DNA of 64,000 bases from Leptospiraceae bacterium (GCA_025059995.1 JANXCF010000004.1:174020-238019); one strand, 5' to 3'. Counted from the stretch's first letter, positions 52,512 through 62,495 are shown. A program made the numbers and translations. The notes: generated by a model not told the origin, from the sequence alone.

Positions 52512-54681
52512 GTTCGAAAGTAATAATCTCTTGATCTGTTTGTTCAATCAGATACCAATTTTTTATCATGGAAATATAATACAACATTCGAAGCATTTTG
52601 GGATGAGAAATTTCTTTGTAGTAAAACACTTGGTTTTCCTGCCAAAATCTCTGCAAATCCCATAAGCGTATGGTTTCTTGAGAACATTGGATTTTGCTTA
52701 ACAAAGGATAGTTTTCGTTGATAAACCAATTCTGATATATAAAAATGCCTGTTTTTGTTTTACTTGATTGTTTGCAAATTTCTTGTTCTTGTTGAAAAGA
52801 AAGTTTTGATTTGATGGCTGAGATACCGTCTGGATTTCGATAAAGCAGCACAAAACGATGTTGATCGGAATTCGTATCGAACTCTTTATGGGTCAGCTCC
52901 ACATGAGGATTTAAGATGAATATTAAAGGGCGTTTTTCGTTCAAGATCATTTGAACGAAATTTTTTTTATTCTCTTTGTTTTCTATTCGTTTTCTTATGA
53001 TTTTTGAGTTTTGAATTATAAAGCCATGTAAATATTTCGTTGTTTGAAGAAAAAGCACAATGGGAGTAGAATTCGAAAAAGAAGGAAAAGACTCAGACTG
53101 ATAAAACCTTATTGGAGAAACAACATTAGCACATTGCAGATATTTACAATACAAATAAGAAGAATACATCCCCAAAACAGAACTCGGATTTTGATTATCA
53201 TGAAAGAAAATTGATTTTATATAATCTTTATAAATTAAATTTAATAATTCTCTATATCTTTTTTGCTCATACAAAAAATCAATATAGATATCCTTCCAGA
53301 TGTCATAATGGATATCTGTCGGTATCCATTCCATCACACTAAAAAAATAAGGATCAGGAATGTATTGTTGATGAATTTTCTCGAGGGTTTCAAGGATTTC
53401 TGATTCAGTGATACCAAATTTTCTTTTTGATAAAAGTAGTCCTAAAAGGACTCCATATTGACTTTTGTTTGACAGGTGTTTTTTATGGATATTGGCGGCT
53501 TTGACAAACTCAATCGTAGACTGATAGTATTTCTGCATTTTGTATAGGCACCAACCATTCCATAGTGTGGCATAGTATTCTAAAAGATAAAAACCTTTTT
53601 CTTGAGACTTGAACTGAACATCTTCTGCAATTTTTTGAGCCAAATTTATATTGGATCCGTAGAGAATTCGGGATTGAATCAAACGTGCATATTGTTTTTC
53701 TAATTCTGTTATGGATTTATTTTTTTGGATCTTATCTAAAAGAATTAAAGTTTCTTTCTCGTTTTTCGTTCCCCAAAAATATAATTCTGCATGACGTATT
53801 CGAATCAATCCCTCGGTGATTGGTAATCCAGTCCATAAGTCAGTTCCCTTTTGTTTTTTTAGAAATTCAATATTTTGTTCATTTTGAAGTACTTTAATCA
53901 AAAAAGAAAAATTTTTTGATAATATCATCACATTGAAAATAGAGACCAAAGGAAATTGTTGAGAACTTTCTTTGGGATCACTCCAATACTTTTTGATAAA
54001 ACTTTCTATATCGCCTGCATATAACAGCGATAGATAAAAATCACTACGTAATTGTTTTTGGATATTGGGATCAGTTCGATACATCATATTTTTTATGAGC
54101 AAAGCTGCCTCCAAGTTTAGACCAATACTTCTTAGATAATCAGGTAGCCATTTCCCGGTTTGATACATAAAGGGAATGTAATAATTTTTATTGATAAAAT
54201 CTTCTAACACTATATAGATTTGCGTATAATCTTCAAGCGATAACGGTTTTTTGATTTTATAATATTTTGTATATATTTCCTGCAAAGATGTTAGCCATGA
54301 ACAGAACATCTCCCCGAAATAATGACAATCATTTATCAAGTCTTTGTAATCATATTCTTGAGTTTTTAGGACTGAAAGATATTTTTCCCATACCTTCAAA
54401 GCTGGATTAGAGGAAGGTTTTGGATTTTGCTCCCATAACTGTTCTACTATCCAATAAAATTCAGGAAACTGTCGTAAGAATTCTTTTACTTCCAGCTGCT
54501 TTGGTTTGTCATAGTAATAGTAAGCAATTAAATTTCTTAAAAATTCTTTTGAAAATCTTTTTTGATTTTTGTATTCTTTTAAACTAAAAATTTCTTGATT
54601 CTCAAAGTAAAAGTCATTACTTGTAATAGAAAAAGAAATGAGAGAGAGTAAAATAATGAACAAAAGAATCTTTCTTTTCAT
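52486..54681 (-). CDS. Large secreted helical-repeat protein
   Basis: The 731-residue protein has a signal peptide (residues 1-20, ILLFIILLSLISFSIT) and a long, mostly helical body with TPR-like pairs, for example ARLIQSRILYGSNINLAQKI and YATLWNGWCLYKMQKYYQST. A C-terminal region of about 150 residues (IVLFLQTTKYLHGFIIQNSK) is different and beta-rich. No family is recognised. It would sit in the periplasm. The first 26 bases (54656-54681) are also the start of the divergent secreted protein gene, which is unusual. Confidence 0.74.
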   Translation of the reverse strand: MKRKILLFIILLSLISFSITSNDFYFENQEIFSLKEYKNQKRFSKEFLRNLIAYYYYDKPKQLEVKEFLRQFPEFYWIVEQLWEQNPKPSSNPALKVWEKYLSVLKTQEYDYKDLINDCHYFGEMFCSWLTSLQEIYTKYYKIKKPLSLEDYTQIYIVLEDFINKNYYIPFMYQTGKWLPDYLRSIGLNLEAALLIKNMMYRTDPNIQKQLRSDFYLSLLYAGDIESFIKKYWSDPKESSQQFPLVSIFNVMILSKNFSFLIKVLQNEQNIEFLKKQKGTDLWTGLPITEGLIRIRHAELYFWGTKNEKETLILLDKIQKNKSITELEKQYARLIQSRILYGSNINLAQKIAEDVQFKSQEKGFYLLEYYATLWNGWCLYKMQKYYQSTIEFVKAANIHKKHLSNKSQYGVLLGLLLSKRKFGITESEILETLEKIHQQYIPDPYFFSVMEWIPTDIHYDIWKDIYIDFLYEQKRYRELLNLIYKDYIKSIFFHDNQNPSSVLGMYSSYLYCKYLQCANVVSPIRFYQSESFPSFSNSTPIVLFLQTTKYLHGFIIQNSKIIRKRIENKENKKNFVQMILNEKRPLIFILNPHVELTHKEFDTNSDQHRFVLLYRNPDGISAIKSKLSFQQEQEICKQSSKTKTGIFIYQNWFINENYPLLSKIQCSQETIRLWDLQRFWQENQVFYYKEISHPKMLRMLYYISMIKNWYLIEQTDQEIITFEPIENFQNN

Positions 54682-55384
54682 TATGATTTTACCTTTAAAT
54701 ATTATTTTCCCTCAAGCTCAACAGAAAACCACAAATCCTGGTGATAAAATCACTCTAACAGAAAACCCCTTAATAGCAATCCATTCTTCAGATTATCTGG
54801 AAAGACACATCGCAAGCAAGAAGTTCCCAAAAGTAAAAGAAGATGCAGAAAAAAACTTACGAAAACTCAATCGAATCTTAAAGCATTATGAAAAAGACAT
54901 CCCCGAATCCCAAAAGCAATATGAAGAAGCTCTAAACCACTATAAAAAAGCAATGGAGTCATTTGTTTCCAATGATATATTAGAGGCTTATAAAAACCTC
55001 CTGCAAAGTCGAAAGATTTCAAATGAACTCTTACAAAAATATGGAGAGGTTTATCAAAAAAGAGCTTTAGAAATTTCCAATGAAGTTTCCAACAAAATCC
55101 TACTGAAGGATCCAAAAGAATTTTTAATGGGAAGTTTTAATTACTTAAACTCAGAGCACAACCTTAACGTACTCAAAGATAAAATCCATACAGCTAATTA
55201 CTTGACTCGAATCCATCAATATGCTGATGCGATAGAACTTTATCGTAATGCGAAAATCATCGGCATCATAACTTTATTACGATTAGAAGAAGAAGCTAAT
55301 CGTCCAAAAATTTTAGAGAAATTCAAAATTGATTTAGAAGATGCCAACTATAAAGTCGAAAGAACCCTATTAGAAACTTTTTAA
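54656..55384 (+). CDS. Secreted helical protein
   Basis: The ATG at 54656 gives 242 residues; an ATG at 54638 would add six. A signal peptide (KRIFLFIMILPLNIIFPQAQ) is followed by helical, charged segments such as DAEKNLRKLNRILKHYEKDI and TRIHQYADAIELYRNAKIIG. The latter is TPR-like. No family is known to me. The start codon region overlaps the antisense signal-peptide region of the large helical protein by 26 bp, so both are head to head with no separate promoter space. Confidence 0.7.
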   Translation: MNKRIFLFIMILPLNIIFPQAQQKTTNPGDKITLTENPLIAIHSSDYLERHIASKKFPKVKEDAEKNLRKLNRILKHYEKDIPESQKQYEEALNHYKKAMESFVSNDILEAYKNLLQSRKISNELLQKYGEVYQKRALEISNEVSNKILLKDPKEFLMGSFNYLNSEHNLNVLKDKIHTANYLTRIHQYADAIELYRNAKIIGIITLLRLEEEANRPKILEKFKIDLEDANYKVERTLLETF

Positions 55385-55387
55385 TCT

Positions 55388-56254
55388 TTAATAAGAGTCA
55401 AAAATAAGAACTTGATGAGTTTCGTGGAATTCGAGGTATTTTTCTACTAAATAACGATTTCCAGCCACTAAACCATAGGAAACAAGGTTGGGTTTATTAA
55501 ACAAAACCTCCGAAAATTCTTTTTCTAATAAGTGAACTTTCGATAAAGCCACCTGTCCAACTGCCTTTAATAGAGCTACCCCACCACAAATATCCCATTC
55601 ATTCTTAGGAACTAAAGAGATCAATAAATCACCTTCTTGAATCGCGACTTTGGCTAACTTTCTTGCTACTGAGCCTGTTGGAAAGATATTCCAGCTTGAT
55701 GAAAATTGGGAAAAGCCATGCTTTTTGAACTCCGTCTTACTCACAAGGATTTTGGCTTGATCCAATTCTTTATTAAAGTAATTGAAGCTTTTGATTGTCT
55801 CTTGCATTTTTTCGAAATAATTGTATTTTATCAAAAAAGGTTCAGAATCCAAAAGTTTTCCTTGAACACCTAAAAAAATCCAACCTTCTGCTGGTAAAGC
55901 TACAGCTCCTAAGATGGCTTCATTTCTATAAACGAGTCCAACGGATACGGCATATTCAGAGGTATGATTCATAAATTCTCGAGTTCCATCGATGGGATCA
56001 ACTATCCATAAGTAATCATAAGCGAATCTTTTTTCTTCACTTTTCGATTCTTCAGATAAATAATAAGCTTCTGGGAAAAGAGAACCAAGTTTTTCTTTCA
56101 AAAAATCATTCACTAAAATATCCGCAGACGTAATTGGATGGTGGTTACCTTTATAATCAATGCTGAAATTTTTCTCTCTTTGTAAGGATACTAAAATTCT
56201 ACTAACTTCTTCTAAATTTATAATAAGTGGTTCAATCAAAGATAAAACTTTCAC
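55388..56254 (-). CDS. Inositol-monophosphatase family phosphatase, CysQ-like
   Basis: The 288-residue protein has YYLSEES (Glu metal ligand), LWIVDPIDGTREFMNHTSEYAVSVGLV (DPxDGTxxF core) and WDICGGVALLKAVGQV. The WIVDPIDGTREF form is more like CysQ (3'-phosphoadenosine 5'-phosphate phosphatase) than inositol phosphatase. The reaction with PAP clears a by-product of sulfate assimilation; other small phosphates are possible. It overlaps the preceding secreted protein gene by 4 bp. Confidence 0.88.
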   Translation of the reverse strand: MKVLSLIEPLIINLEEVSRILVSLQREKNFSIDYKGNHHPITSADILVNDFLKEKLGSLFPEAYYLSEESKSEEKRFAYDYLWIVDPIDGTREFMNHTSEYAVSVGLVYRNEAILGAVALPAEGWIFLGVQGKLLDSEPFLIKYNYFEKMQETIKSFNYFNKELDQAKILVSKTEFKKHGFSQFSSSWNIFPTGSVARKLAKVAIQEGDLLISLVPKNEWDICGGVALLKAVGQVALSKVHLLEKEFSEVLFNKPNLVSYGLVAGNRYLVEKYLEFHETHQVLIFDSY

Positions 56255-56706
56255 CGAGTTTGGTTTGGAGCTGGCGGGGCCGTGTTTCTATCTTTTTCTT
56301 TATCATGGTCTTCTTCTGAAAATTCATCCATGATTAAAAACTTTTCATAAATAGGTGCTTGAATGAAAAATCTTGGGTCATTTGCAAAATCAAACCTAAC
56401 AATAAAAAATTTATACTTCACATAATAAATATTTGGACCGAGAGGTGCTTCCCAACTTAGGTTTTCTATGGTCAAGTCTTTTAGGTATTTGTCCCCTTCG
56501 TAAAAAAATCTTCTTTGAATTGCCATCTTCATGGCACGAAGAAGATTATTTTGTAGAGTCTGCATTTGTTCTTTTTCGGAGCGGAATTTTCTTCGTATCC
56601 CTTCTTCTACTGCTCGAAACTCACTCATGACTCCTTCTTTTGGTCCTGCTTCTAAATAAGACAAACTGAGTGGTATGATGAGAAACAAAAAGACTATTTT
56701 CTTCAT
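56251..56706 (-). CDS. Secreted hypothetical protein
   Basis: From the ATG at 56706, 151 residues with a GGAAA site just before. A signal peptide (KKIVFLFLIIPLSLSYLEAG) is followed by helical, charged residues (EFRAVEEGIRRKFRSEKEQM), and then a beta-rich centre (APLGPNIYYVKYKFFIVRFD). The C-terminal 20 residues are acidic and Pro-rich. No family is recognised. Its stop overlaps the CysQ-like gene start by 4 bp, so they form one operon. Confidence 0.7.
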   Translation of the reverse strand: MKKIVFLFLIIPLSLSYLEAGPKEGVMSEFRAVEEGIRRKFRSEKEQMQTLQNNLLRAMKMAIQRRFFYEGDKYLKDLTIENLSWEAPLGPNIYYVKYKFFIVRFDFANDPRFFIQAPIYEKFLIMDEFSEEDHDKEKDRNTAPPAPNQTR

Positions 56707-56755
56707 GATTTCCATATCGAAAAATTAATTGCTTAACTTTATTTTGCAAAGTACT

Positions 56756-57559
56756 TTAAGCATTTTCGAAAACAATTTTATTAATTTCGTTTTCTGGGAT
56801 ATTATATTTTTGAGAAAAGCTCAATAAAATGAGAAATTCTCGATTGCCCTTTGCACCCAAGATAGGAGATACTGTAAGAGCATTGACGTAATAACCAAGC
56901 TTAATGACTTGATTAATGACAATTTCTATGGCTTTTTTGTGGAGAACTGGATCCTTTACGATGCCATTTTTTACTTCTTTTTTTGAGAGCTCAAACTGAG
57001 GCTTTACCAGCGCTACCCCAGAAGAATCATGATGAAGCAACTCTTTTATAGTGACAAGAATTTTTGTTTGTGAAATGAAAGAAACATCTGAACAAAAAAA
57101 ATCAATCGGCTCAGGAATGATTTCTTTCGTTAGATAACGAGCATTTGTATTTTCAATGGAAATGACGTTGGGATGATTTTTAAGCTTTTCGTGGAGTAAG
57201 TTTTCCCCCACATCAATAGCATAAACTTTCCTAGCTCCATATTGTAAAAGACAATCGGTGAAACCTCCTGTTGATGCACCTATGTCCATGCAAACTTTAT
57301 CTCGAACATCAAGTTGAAAAGTGAGAATGGCTTTTTCTAATTTATAACCTCCTCGAGAAACAAATTTTTCTTTTTGTTTTATTATGATTTCATCATCGTA
57401 AGAGATTTTCGTACTCGCCTTTTGGATTTTCTGATTGTTGACGTAAACTTCACCTTTGAGTATCAAAACCTGAGCTTTTTGTCTTGATTCGACTAACCCT
57501 TTTTCAACGAGAATTTTATCAATTCTTTCTTTTTTGGTTTTTTTGGTTTTTTGATTCAT
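56756..57559 (-). CDS. tlyA: TlyA-family rRNA 2'-O-methyltransferase
   Basis: The 267-residue protein has an N-terminal S4 domain (RIDKILVEKGLVESRQKAQVLI ... GEVYVNNQKI) and a FtsJ-type methyltransferase with CMDIGASTGGFTDCLLQYGA, VYAIDVG and ALVKPQFEL. This is TlyA, which methylates cytidines of 16S/23S rRNA; it is also called hemolysin A. It follows the MFS gene at once, with no gap. Confidence 0.92.
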   Translation of the reverse strand: MNQKTKKTKKERIDKILVEKGLVESRQKAQVLILKGEVYVNNQKIQKASTKISYDDEIIIKQKEKFVSRGGYKLEKAILTFQLDVRDKVCMDIGASTGGFTDCLLQYGARKVYAIDVGENLLHEKLKNHPNVISIENTNARYLTKEIIPEPIDFFCSDVSFISQTKILVTIKELLHHDSSGVALVKPQFELSKKEVKNGIVKDPVLHKKAIEIVINQVIKLGYYVNALTVSPILGAKGNREFLILLSFSQKYNIPENEINKIVFENA

Positions 57560-58837
57560 TTATCGATGTTCTTTGCTAAAGAAAATCGCTAATAGACTTA
57601 TAGCTAAAAAGCCAATCAACAATAAGAAGGCTTTTTGATAGGCAAAAAAAGAATATACCCTTGAGGCATTCAAAAGATGTCCTTCCCAATGAAAATCCAA
57701 GATCAAACCAAATAATGGCTGTAATACGGCAGCTCCTAAAAATCCTCCCATGTTGGCTATTCCTGTTGCACTCCCTGCTAATTCAGGAAGATTCACATTC
57801 TTTGCTAAGGTCCAAATAAAGATAAAACTACTTCCCACCACCCCCATCAAGAAAAAAAGATAAGGTAATAGTTTTAACTCTAATCGAAAGTTTCCCAGAA
57901 CTATAAAAATCAAAAAAAATATCAACATATTTAAGAAAAATAATCGTTTTATTCGAAATCGCTTGGCTAAGTTTCCTTGAAGGATTCCTCCAACCATCAG
58001 ACCAAAGGTTAAAAACATCAAATACTGGGAAGCTTCAATCTTTTCTAAGCTATAATTATGCATGAGGTAAAGAATCCCCCAACTTCCTTGAAACACCATC
58101 AAACTACCATAAATGCCAAAAAATGCAATAAAAGGCAGCCACGTATAGGGATTCCTAATCACTAAAAAAAGACCACGATTTGCTTCTTTTAACGTCAAGG
58201 GTGGAGTATCTGACAATCCCTCGGGTAAAGGGAAATTCTTCTCTTTGGGGTGATTGACTACGACAAAAAAAGCGAGAAAACCTGTTAAAACTCCCATCAC
58301 TCCGATAAATATAAAAGTTGTTTGCCATCCGAACAAATCAGTAAAATACGCAAGAGGATAAGTGGCAAAAAATGCTCCTAAGTTTCCCAAAAAAATAGTA
58401 ATTCCTGACATCAAAGAAAAAGACTTCAAATCAAACCAGTTTTGATTGAGTTTTAAGATTGAAACAAAAATGACGGATACACCCAGTCCAACAAGAAGTC
58501 TTCCAAACAGAGCAAAAGAATAAACCTCTGACAATCCAAAAAGAATAGAACCAACCCCAGAAAGAAGAGAACCAAAGAATATGATTCTTTTTGGACCAAT
58601 GGAATCCGCCAAAACACCAGCTGGAACCTGCATGATGGTATAGATATAAAAATATATCGCTGAAAGATTCCCGAACTCAGCTCCCGTGATTTGAAAAAAA
58701 GACATTAACTGCTGAGAGACAACAGCAGGAGCTACTCGATGAAAATACACTAAAACATACGGAATAGAAACAGAAAAGAAAATCCACCAAGCATATTGTT
58801 TTCTCTTTTGTATTAAAGCCTCTTGTTCAGAATTCAT
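57560..58837 (-). CDS. MFS transporter
   Basis: The 425-residue protein has twelve membrane helices, with the MFS loop motif ADSIGPKRIIFFGSLLSGVG between helices 2 and 3 and FHRVAPAVVSQQLM at the start of helix 1. It resembles the anion:cation symporter or NarK-like groups. The substrate cannot be told. It is upstream of tlyA and probably in the same transcript. The C-terminus is short. Confidence 0.86.
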   Translation of the reverse strand: MNSEQEALIQKRKQYAWWIFFSVSIPYVLVYFHRVAPAVVSQQLMSFFQITGAEFGNLSAIYFYIYTIMQVPAGVLADSIGPKRIIFFGSLLSGVGSILFGLSEVYSFALFGRLLVGLGVSVIFVSILKLNQNWFDLKSFSLMSGITIFLGNLGAFFATYPLAYFTDLFGWQTTFIFIGVMGVLTGFLAFFVVVNHPKEKNFPLPEGLSDTPPLTLKEANRGLFLVIRNPYTWLPFIAFFGIYGSLMVFQGSWGILYLMHNYSLEKIEASQYLMFLTFGLMVGGILQGNLAKRFRIKRLFFLNMLIFFLIFIVLGNFRLELKLLPYLFFLMGVVGSSFIFIWTLAKNVNLPELAGSATGIANMGGFLGAAVLQPLFGLILDFHWEGHLLNASRVYSFFAYQKAFLLLIGFLAISLLAIFFSKEHR

Positions 58838-58878
58838 GTAATCCTTATAAAAAGAAACACAAAAAAAGTCAATTGGGT

Positions 58879-59586
58879 TTATTTTACGAACATCATGATT
58901 TCTTGTAAGTGTTTTTGGATTTCTGAGTTATTGGGTTCTAATTGATAGGCTTGGTATATGTATTCCTTGGCTTCTTGGATTTTTCCTAATTTGAGCATGA
59001 CTACTGCATATGAGTCTAAATAATAAGGATTTTTTGGTTTTTTCTTTAGAGCTCTTTGAACAAATTTTTCAGCTAATTTGTAATCTTCTTCGTTTTTGCC
59101 ACATACTGCTAAAAGATATCCATACGCATTTAGACTTGCTTCTCTTTCAGGTTCAATTTGCAAAATTTTTTTATGAATGGACAATGCTTTTTTACAATCA
59201 TTCAATTTCTCATAACAATAAGCCAAACAACTTAAAAGCACAACATCTTGGGGTTCTATTTGTAAACGCTCTTGGATTTCTTTTATCGCAGTTTGATATT
59301 GTTCTTTATAAATTAGGGCTAAGATTCTTAACTTTTTAGCACGACTAATGTCGATATAGTCTGGGAATTTCTTTTGGAGTTCGTCTAAGATTTCAATACA
59401 CTTGTCATAATTTTTGATTTTAAAATACAAAATTCCTAATTCGTGATAATCTGTGGGAGAGGGTAATTCTTTGATGTTTTGCTTCAAAAATAAAATTCTA
59501 TTTATGATTTCTTCTTCATCAGATGTAAATAGACTTTTTTTTGTTATAGGCTTTTGGCTTGTGGTTGCTTTTGTAAATTTTTCCAT
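58879..59586 (-). CDS. TPR protein
   Basis: The 235-residue protein is made of tetratricopeptide repeats: YHELGILYFKIKNYDKCIEI, RILALIYKEQYQTAIKEIQE, LSCLAYCYEKLNDCKKALSI, LNAYGYLLAVCGKNEEDYKL and LDSYAVVMLKLGKIQEAKEY. There is no signal peptide; the first 40 residues are polar. The role is likely protein-protein binding. Its start overlaps the surE end by 43 bp, so the two are coupled. Confidence 0.85.
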   Translation of the reverse strand: MEKFTKATTSQKPITKKSLFTSDEEEIINRILFLKQNIKELPSPTDYHELGILYFKIKNYDKCIEILDELQKKFPDYIDISRAKKLRILALIYKEQYQTAIKEIQERLQIEPQDVVLLSCLAYCYEKLNDCKKALSIHKKILQIEPEREASLNAYGYLLAVCGKNEEDYKLAEKFVQRALKKKPKNPYYLDSYAVVMLKLGKIQEAKEYIYQAYQLEPNNSEIQKHLQEIMMFVK

Positions 59587-60323
59587 CGATTTAGTTCTTC
59601 CCAGTGGGTTGTTGTTAAGCTTAACGGAGTGATAGAGATCTTTTTATTTTGGATAGCTTCAAAATCAGAGCCAGGTAATACCTCTTTCGCTAAGATAGTT
59701 TCTTTTAATTTCATGACCCATCGTTCTTGATGTTCTTCTTCTAAGATTTCGTAGGAGTCTTTATAAATCCTACTTCCCTGAAAGGTATAAACTACTTCTG
59801 GGAAAGGTTTTTCTAAGGAATCTTCTTCTTCTTCATAAGGATAGTTGATATTATAAATTACATCTGGGTTCAAGTATTGATAGTTTTCTTCTAACCAAAT
59901 CCGAAGCCACCTTGCCACCCTTCGAAAATTACCATTGAAATCAAAATTCTCATAACTAATGGCAATGGCTTTTTTGTTATGTATGACTGCATGTCTTGCC
60001 GCTCCAACAGTTCCACTATAGTGAATATCATCGCCTAAGTTCGGACCATGGTTAATCCCCGAAATCACAATATCCACAGGCGGAATAAGATTCCCATACA
60101 AACCTATATTTACACAATCAGTAGGATAACCATTGACTTTGAAGTGAGTCTCCGATACTTTTTCAACAATCAAGGTTTCTCGAATGGTGATTGCTTGGGA
60201 AGTAGCACTACGCTGCCGATCGGGACAAATCGAGTAAACTTCATAGAATTTACTTAATTCTTCTTCTAAATGTAGCATTCCATTGGAATGTAAACCATCA
60301 TCATTTACAATTAGAATCCTCAT
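59544..60323 (-). CDS. surE: 5'/3'-nucleotidase SurE
   Basis: From the ATG at 60323 (GAGG six bases ahead), 259 residues. It starts MRILIVNDDGLHSNGMLHLEEEL, with the metal-binding Asp pair, then CPDRQRSATSQAITIRETL, VNGYPTDCVNIGLYGNL and VISGINHGPNLGDDIHYSGTVGAARHAV. These are the SurE hallmark. It dephosphorylates nucleotides under stress or in stationary phase. The frame upstream to 60335 uses a GTG. It overlaps the TPR gene downstream. Confidence 0.96.
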   Translation of the reverse strand: MRILIVNDDGLHSNGMLHLEEELSKFYEVYSICPDRQRSATSQAITIRETLIVEKVSETHFKVNGYPTDCVNIGLYGNLIPPVDIVISGINHGPNLGDDIHYSGTVGAARHAVIHNKKAIAISYENFDFNGNFRRVARWLRIWLEENYQYLNPDVIYNINYPYEEEEDSLEKPFPEVVYTFQGSRIYKDSYEILEEEHQERWVMKLKETILAKEVLPGSDFEAIQNKKISITPLSLTTTHWEELNRWKNLQKQPQAKSL

Positions 60324-60331
60324 AAGAAACC

Positions 60332-60925
60332 TCACTTGCTTATAAAAAGAATCAAGAGAAAGAGAAAAAAAAATAAAAGCAGTGGCAAAGCAAAAAGCTT
60401 CAAAAAACCCAAAACCAAAATACGACTCACAGTATTAAAAGATAAGCCTAAAAAAGATTGTATAGCCACTATCCAGTTATAAAACACCCAACTCAAAATC
60501 AAAACAAACCCCAACACCAATAACCCATATGCTTGAAGATAATTGCTAATCACACCTGCATGAAAAAAGAAAATAAAAGGAGATAATCCCAACTCAATGA
60601 TAGATTGAATACGCAACGTATTTTCTTGTAGCTCGATTGAGAATTTCTCATCTTTCTTTGAGAGATTCGTTATTAATATAGCACTAAATTGTTCTGAAAA
60701 AACCAACATCATGATATAAAAAAAAACAACAAAAAAAGAAAATCCGATAAAATCCCACCACATGAATTGAGACTTCCATATGAAAAAAGTGGCAACGAAA
60801 AAAAAACTAACTAATACCCTATGAAAGATACGAAATAAATTGATTTTATAAATTGTATAAACTATATCCCATTCTTCCGGACGAAAAAGGGAAAAGTAAT
60901 ACATCTTCAACCAATCCGTCAACAT
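60332..60925 (-). CDS. Membrane protein, possibly Yip1-like
   Basis: The 197-residue protein has five membrane helices (about residues 36-52, 56-80, 112-130, 135-160 and 170-195). The start LTDWLKMYYFSLFRPEEW is like Yip1-type bacterial proteins. The family call is tentative. It lies two bases after sppA and nine before surE, in an operon of the same strand. The function is unknown. Confidence 0.7.
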   Translation of the reverse strand: MLTDWLKMYYFSLFRPEEWDIVYTIYKINLFRIFHRVLVSFFFVATFFIWKSQFMWWDFIGFSFFVVFFYIMMLVFSEQFSAILITNLSKKDEKFSIELQENTLRIQSIIELGLSPFIFFFHAGVISNYLQAYGLLVLGFVLILSWVFYNWIVAIQSFLGLSFNTVSRILVLGFLKLFALPLLLFFFLFLLILFISK

Positions 60926-60927
60926 AA

Positions 60928-61905
60928 CTACTGTAATAAGTTTTGAAAATAATAATTCAACACTGATGAATTAAAAAAAAGATAATAAACTTGATAAAAC
61001 TGATTTTGAGGTAAAGTTCTTTGATTTGAAAATATTTTTATATTCAAATACTTAAAGATTGTCTTAAGTGGATCCTCTTCGGGTTCGTATATAGGGAAAT
61101 CTTTCGTTGTTTTTAACATCAATTTTAATGCTTGGATTGCTTCTTCTTCTCCACCAAAATCATCAATCATTTGATAGGCTTTTGCTTTTTTCGCTGAAAA
61201 GATTCTTCCTTCTGCCCAATCATCTTTGACTACTTTTTCTGACTGCTTTCTTCCCAAAGCAACATCACTGATAAAACCCATATAGGCTGTTTCTAAAATT
61301 TCGTTATACATTTCTTTTTCTTCTTCTGATAAATTTCTGAAAGGATAACTTATATCTTTGTATTTTCCTGATTTTAATACATATACTTCTATTCCAATCT
61401 TTTCCAAAAGGCTTTGTAAATTGGGTCGAAGCATAATAACACCAATACTTCCAATAATGGCTGTCTCATACGATAAAACCTTATCAGCAGCAGAAGCGAT
61501 ATAATAACCACCACTAGCCGCTATATTGGTTATATAGACTACGACAGGTTTTTCCTTTCGTAAGCTCATCAAGGCATTGTAAATCATCTTTGTGGCACCT
61601 ACTTCCCCCCCTGGACTATCAATTTCGATAAGAACTCCTAAGAGGTTGATGTTATCTTTGATTTCTTGAATCCAATCGACTACTTGCTGTGCATATATAC
61701 CATCACTTAGAGTCTCATCATTATGAATGATACCTTTGAGTTTTATTTTCGCTATTCCTTCTTGCATAATACTGCTAAAGTTAGAAACTTTCTGGAGCTT
61801 TGATTGAGTTGTTTTTTCCGTCGTAAGTTTTATAACCGATAATGTGAATGTCAAAAATGTTAATAAAAAAACGAACATCATGAAAACTTGGATTTTTTTT
61901 GACAT
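60928..61905 (-). CDS. sppA: Signal peptide peptidase SppA
   Basis: The 325-residue protein has one N-terminal membrane helix and a ClpP-like S49 peptidase fold: VLIEIDSPGGEVGATKMIYNAL, NIAASGGYYIASAAD with the nucleophile Ser131, GSIGVIM, and the KSGKYKD motif (179-184) with the general-base Lys. It cleaves residual signal peptides in the membrane. It is the first gene of the sppA-membrane protein-surE-TPR run. The C-terminal 50 residues are not conserved. Confidence 0.92.
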   Translation of the reverse strand: MSKKIQVFMMFVFLLTFLTFTLSVIKLTTEKTTQSKLQKVSNFSSIMQEGIAKIKLKGIIHNDETLSDGIYAQQVVDWIQEIKDNINLLGVLIEIDSPGGEVGATKMIYNALMSLRKEKPVVVYITNIAASGGYYIASAADKVLSYETAIIGSIGVIMLRPNLQSLLEKIGIEVYVLKSGKYKDISYPFRNLSEEEKEMYNEILETAYMGFISDVALGRKQSEKVVKDDWAEGRIFSAKKAKAYQMIDDFGGEEEAIQALKLMLKTTKDFPIYEPEEDPLKTIFKYLNIKIFSNQRTLPQNQFYQVYYLFFNSSVLNYYFQNLLQ

Positions 61906-62015
61906 ATAATGCTACAATTCTCATATTTGATTTAACAAAAAGTATTTTTTTATTTTTTTCCAAAAAACACTGAAAATTTTGATTCTCATTACCGATTTTC
62001 TTTTAGGGGTAGTTT

Positions 62016-62495
62016 ATGGAAATCACAACCAACTATCTATTAAATAGTGCAAGAAATTTTATCAGAAGAAGGGAGTTAACAACAAAAGAAGCTCAAGATA
62101 AAAGTATTGTAGAAAACACTACCCATCACAAGAAAATTTTAGAGATATTCGAAAATCTAAAATCCATCCAAAATGAACTCACAAAAGAACAAGTTCGATT
62201 CCAATATCTAAGCGGCAATTTTGAACAAATTCACGAAAATCTAAAATATAACAACGAATCCCTTTTCCCAGAACTAAAAGATAAATTCAATCGTGAAGAA
62301 CTATTAGAAAAAACAAAAAAAAGAATTGAAGATTTAACGCTTACTTTAAAAAAATTAGAAATTGAACAAGAAAATTTCTTTGCTATGAACTTTATTTCCC
62401 CCAATGATATTAACTTATCAGAATTAAATGTTAGCATCAGCAATCTAAAAGCTGAAAGAGTTTCCCGTTTGACAAGAAATCAATTTCTTGGTTAA
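62016..62495 (+). CDS. Helical hypothetical protein
   Basis: The 159-residue protein is nearly all helical and coiled-coil-like (KKILEIFENLKSIQNELTKE; LLEKTKKRIEDLTLTLKKLE). An AGGGG site lies just ahead of the ATG. It has no signal peptide. Its size and helical make-up recall FliJ/FlgN-like export chaperones, but no motif proves that. It is 9 bp before yggS and likely co-transcribed with it. Confidence 0.7.
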   Translation: MEITTNYLLNSARNFIRRRELTTKEAQDKSIVENTTHHKKILEIFENLKSIQNELTKEQVRFQYLSGNFEQIHENLKYNNESLFPELKDKFNREELLEKTKKRIEDLTLTLKKLEIEQENFFAMNFISPNDINLSELNVSISNLKAERVSRLTRNQFLG

